Origin: Gemmatimonadales bacterium
Lineage (GTDB): Bacteria; Gemmatimonadota; Gemmatimonadetes; Gemmatimonadales; GWC2-71-9
DNA length: 64,000 nucleotides
Assembly (NCBI GenBank): GCA_019637315.1
Contig: JAHBVU010000001.1
Location: 124,001 to 188,000 of the forward strand
Reading direction: 5' to 3'
Below the pieces are notes generated by a model that saw only the letters and a list, made by a program, of their open reading frames with translations, was not told the origin of the DNA and did no database searches. How positions within the stretch are numbered: the first letter of the stretch is position 1; each line of letters starts with the position of its first letter. Below are positions 61,977 to 64,000 of this stretch, in pieces. The translations under genes and the position numbers were made by a program.

Positions 61977-63484
61977 CTCGCGACGATCGGAGCGTCTCGG
62001 CGGAGCACCTCAATCTGACCCGCTTCCGGACCGATTCGGACGTGCATCTGGGCGGACTGACCCTCGGACCGGAGCGGGACAACACGACAGACTCCAGCGG
62101 TACCGACGCCGTCGCCGCTCGACCGTCGCTCCTGGCGCGGATCGCAACCCGACTGGGCGCCAGTTGGCAACGGTTCCGGCGCGACGTCTTCCGGCCGGCC
62201 GCAGCGTCAGACCGCGTGGCTCCAGGATCGCTGGTGGCCCGGCACGCCGAGATCGGCGGCGAGCTCCGCTTGCCGCGCGAGGCCATCGGTTCCGCCGACC
62301 TGGCCTTCCTGACTGCCGACAAGCTCGATATCTGCGGCAGCGCGTTCCCGCCGCCCTCCGGGTCCGACGCGGATGACGGGGTTGCGCTCCGGCTCAGCAG
62401 CAGTCGGCTCGATTCGGTCGAGCTGCGCGCCCCCCTGCCTCATCGGGTCGACCTGCAGAACTCAGCCGCCCGGCATTGGGAAATCCTGGCTGAGGTCCAG
62501 AGCGGTGAAAGTACGGTTGCTGCGGACGCTCACGGTCGCTACCTCGAGCTGCTCGATCGATCGTCGCCCTTTGCGCGCGATGCGTATGCTCGACTCGAGC
62601 AGGACTTCCGCGCAGTCGGTCAGCATCACATCGCAGACAAGATTCTGACCCGGATGGGGTGGCGCTCCTGGCGGCTCGCCAACCTGCGCGGCGCCTGGGA
62701 AACGCCCTCCGCCCGACTGCTCACGACCGGATTGGGCGTCGGCGTCGTGGTCGGGTTGCTGAGCTGGGTAGCCGGGCCGGTCACCGGTGTCTGGCTTCCC
62801 GGCTGGCTGCGGATGGCGGCGCTGCTGGTCGTGATCGCGATCGGGATTGCCGGGCTCTTTCTCTATGCGCCTCGACGGGCCGTGCAGTTCTGGTTCGGGA
62901 TCGTGGTGTTGTGGCCGTTTCAGGTTCTCTACGGCTTCGGGGTCCGCTGGTGGCTTCCGCTGGCGCTGTCGGCGCTGACACTCGCTACCATCACGATGCC
63001 GATGATGAGTGATTGCCGCAACCTGATCGTGCCCGGCGCAGATCGTTCCTGGGTTGCTGAGCAGTCGGAGGCGCGGTCGATCGGTGATTGGCTGGGGCGA
63101 ACAGCAGGGCTTGGTCCGGTTTGGCACAACCGCTGCGTCCTGTCCTACCAGCGCGACGACCAGACCGGCGCTGTGCCCTGGTCGTTGGCGGATGCGTTCT
63201 GGCTCGGTATCCGGTACCACATCCCCATCGTGCCGCTGGATGCCTTCTTCGACGGTGAACGACAGGAGGAGGCCAGACCCTCGCCAGATCGGTTGCTGTT
63301 GTGGGATCGCTCGACCAACCTCGTTGGCGAGGGCCAAAGCAGCCATGCGGACGGCGTGGTACTGCGCCTCTTCGGCAGCGCAGGGACCTACGCCAGAACC
63401 ATCTACCTGCTCAGCTGGATGGTGGTACCCTTCTCGTTGATCTTTGCGGCGGGACGGATCCAGCGGAAGTATCGACTCCAGTAG
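61973..63484 (+). CDS. Membrane protein with short solenoid segment and five helices
   Basis: A 503-aa protein. A soluble N-terminal part holds short solenoid-like strands (A-E-I-G-G-E-L-R-L-P near 92, R-L-D-S-V-E-L-R-A near 145). Next is a helical linker, F-A-R-D-A-Y-A-R-L-E-Q-D-F-R-A-V-G-Q-H-H near 200. Membrane helices lie at about 249-275, 279-299, 304-322, 326-345 and 475-495. A ~130-residue loop between helices 4 and 5 contains Y-H-I-P-I-V-P-L-D-A-F-F. The linker-plus-helices layout recalls the C-terminal part of actinobacterial beta-solenoid membrane proteins, here encoded as a separate gene. Function unknown. Confidence 0.8.
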   Translation: MTRDDRSVSAEHLNLTRFRTDSDVHLGGLTLGPERDNTTDSSGTDAVAARPSLLARIATRLGASWQRFRRDVFRPAAASDRVAPGSLVARHAEIGGELRLPREAIGSADLAFLTADKLDICGSAFPPPSGSDADDGVALRLSSSRLDSVELRAPLPHRVDLQNSAARHWEILAEVQSGESTVAADAHGRYLELLDRSSPFARDAYARLEQDFRAVGQHHIADKILTRMGWRSWRLANLRGAWETPSARLLTTGLGVGVVVGLLSWVAGPVTGVWLPGWLRMAALLVVIAIGIAGLFLYAPRRAVQFWFGIVVLWPFQVLYGFGVRWWLPLALSALTLATITMPMMSDCRNLIVPGADRSWVAEQSEARSIGDWLGRTAGLGPVWHNRCVLSYQRDDQTGAVPWSLADAFWLGIRYHIPIVPLDAFFDGERQEEARPSPDRLLLWDRSTNLVGEGQSSHADGVVLRLFGSAGTYARTIYLLSWMVVPFSLIFAAGRIQRKYRLQ

Positions 63485-63501
63485 GTTGAATGGTTCCGCG
63501 T

Positions 63502-63536
63502 CAGGGTCGGTGCGCAGACCGGGCGCACCGACCCTG
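63502..63536. terminator. Perfect 14-bp hairpin between convergent genes
   Basis: CAGGGTCGGTGCGC (63502-63515) pairs with GCGCACCGACCCTG (63523-63536) around seven bases, between stops at 63484 and 63548. There is no T tract on either side; a bidirectional terminator is likely. Confidence 0.65.
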
Positions 63537-63547
63537 GTGCGTTGGAG

Positions 63548-64000
63548 CTAGCGGGCCCGGCCGAACCGGCGGCCGCCCAACTGTACGGCGTCGACCCGAC
63601 CCGAAGCACCGATGGCAAAGTTCACCGTCTGCTCGCCCCGCCACTCGAGATCCGGCTTGGCGCGGAACGTGTCGAGGTGCCAGTGGGAGAGCACGGACCG
63701 AAGCTGCGTACCTTGCCTCAACACCAGCGCGCCGTTCTCCAGCGTGATGTCGAGCTGCCCCGCCAGCGAATCGCGATAGACCCCAGTATAGGCGTCGAGG
63801 ACGAGCGAGGGCTTGGTGCCCTGGAGCCGCTGCCGCTCGAACCGTGCCCGGGCACTGTCACCCTGGGCGCTGATGCCGTTGTAGAGCGTCAGCATCTCGG
63901 TGCTCCAGTCACGGAGCGGGTTGCCGACCCAGGTGTCGACCGCCCGATAGAGCAGCGGGTGCCGCACTTCGACATGATCGAGGTTGCCAAGAACGAAGAC
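63548..64000 (-). CDS. C-terminal part of a serine hydrolase (beta-lactamase family, DUF3471 domain), truncated by the window edge
   Basis: The visible 150 residues run open to the right edge. They begin V-F-V-L-G-N-L-D-H-V-E-V, the family strand after the transpeptidase fold. Then comes the DUF3471-like tail Y-T-G-V-Y-R-D-S-L-A-G-Q-L-D-I and L-V-L-R-Q-G, ending G-R-R-F-G-R-A-R. The catalytic SxxK lies outside the window. This would be the fifth serine-hydrolase gene of this superfamily here. Confidence 0.8.
   Translation of the reverse strand, partial: VFVLGNLDHVEVRHPLLYRAVDTWVGNPLRDWSTEMLTLYNGISAQGDSARARFERQRLQGTKPSLVLDAYTGVYRDSLAGQLDITLENGALVLRQGTQLRSVLSHWHLDTFRAKPDLEWRGEQTVNFAIGASGRVDAVQLGGRRFGRAR

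Overview
The window is high-GC chromosomal DNA from a free-living Gram-negative bacterium, most likely a member of the Gemmatimonadota; an acidobacterium is the main alternative. The basis is the mix of gene families: two PadR-regulator plus large MacB/FtsX-type permease modules, a kinase fused to tetratricopeptide repeats, many exported SxxK serine hydrolases, S9 and CocE hydrolases, an M81/MlrC protein, LVIVD and DUF305 proteins, and many outer-membrane barrels with signal peptides ending in A-x-A-Q. I see no IS element, prophage, rRNA or CRISPR array. Genes are tightly packed: no gap between genes exceeds about 250 bases.

Layout. 1-13.4 kb: the C-terminal part of a Ser/Thr kinase, an Ig-like lipoprotein, ftsH with ybaK, PadR-permease module 1, a csaA plus macrolide-phosphotransferase pair, and an LVIVD/DUF305 pair. 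14-21 kb: cutA, two tandem serine hydrolases, PadR-permease module 2 and an ankyrin protein. 20.8-34.8 kb: secreted or Tat-exported hydrolases (MBL, M81, two more serine hydrolases, S9 peptidase), a GNAT, VOC and DUF4242 proteins, and a two-subunit isoquinoline-oxidoreductase-type molybdoenzyme. 34.9-45.3 kb: cell-envelope genes of unknown role, tRNA-Phe, a CocE hydrolase, an ECF sigma/anti-sigma/DUF4097 operon, tag and a fatty-acid desaturase. 45.4-54.8 kb: an amidohydrolase, a 35-bp inverted repeat, an RlmL-like methyltransferase coupled to HrpB, a fadA-fadJ beta-oxidation operon and a divergent isonitrile-hydratase-like gene. 54.8-64 kb: a DCC protein overlapping an unknown gene, an aldo/keto reductase, small envelope proteins, and a two-gene unit (a 1015-aa beta-solenoid protein plus a five-helix membrane protein). 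The window ends inside another serine hydrolase.

How the genes fit together. Much of the window serves the envelope and secreted catabolism: exported peptidases and hydrolases, permeases of the MacB/FtsX type, barrels and lipoproteins. The cytosolic genes cover fatty-acid degradation and desaturation, RNA modification and protein quality control. Translational coupling through ATGA/GTGA overlaps is frequent (ftsH-ybaK, both PadR-permease modules or nearly so, DUF305-LVIVD, sigma-anti-sigma, RlmL-HrpB, solenoid-membrane protein). The least explained and most interesting parts are the solenoid/membrane pair at 58.9-63.5 kb, the two PadR leaders with matching architecture but different inverted repeats, the long inverted repeat at 46.8-47.0 kb, and the DCC gene that lacks a convincing start codon.
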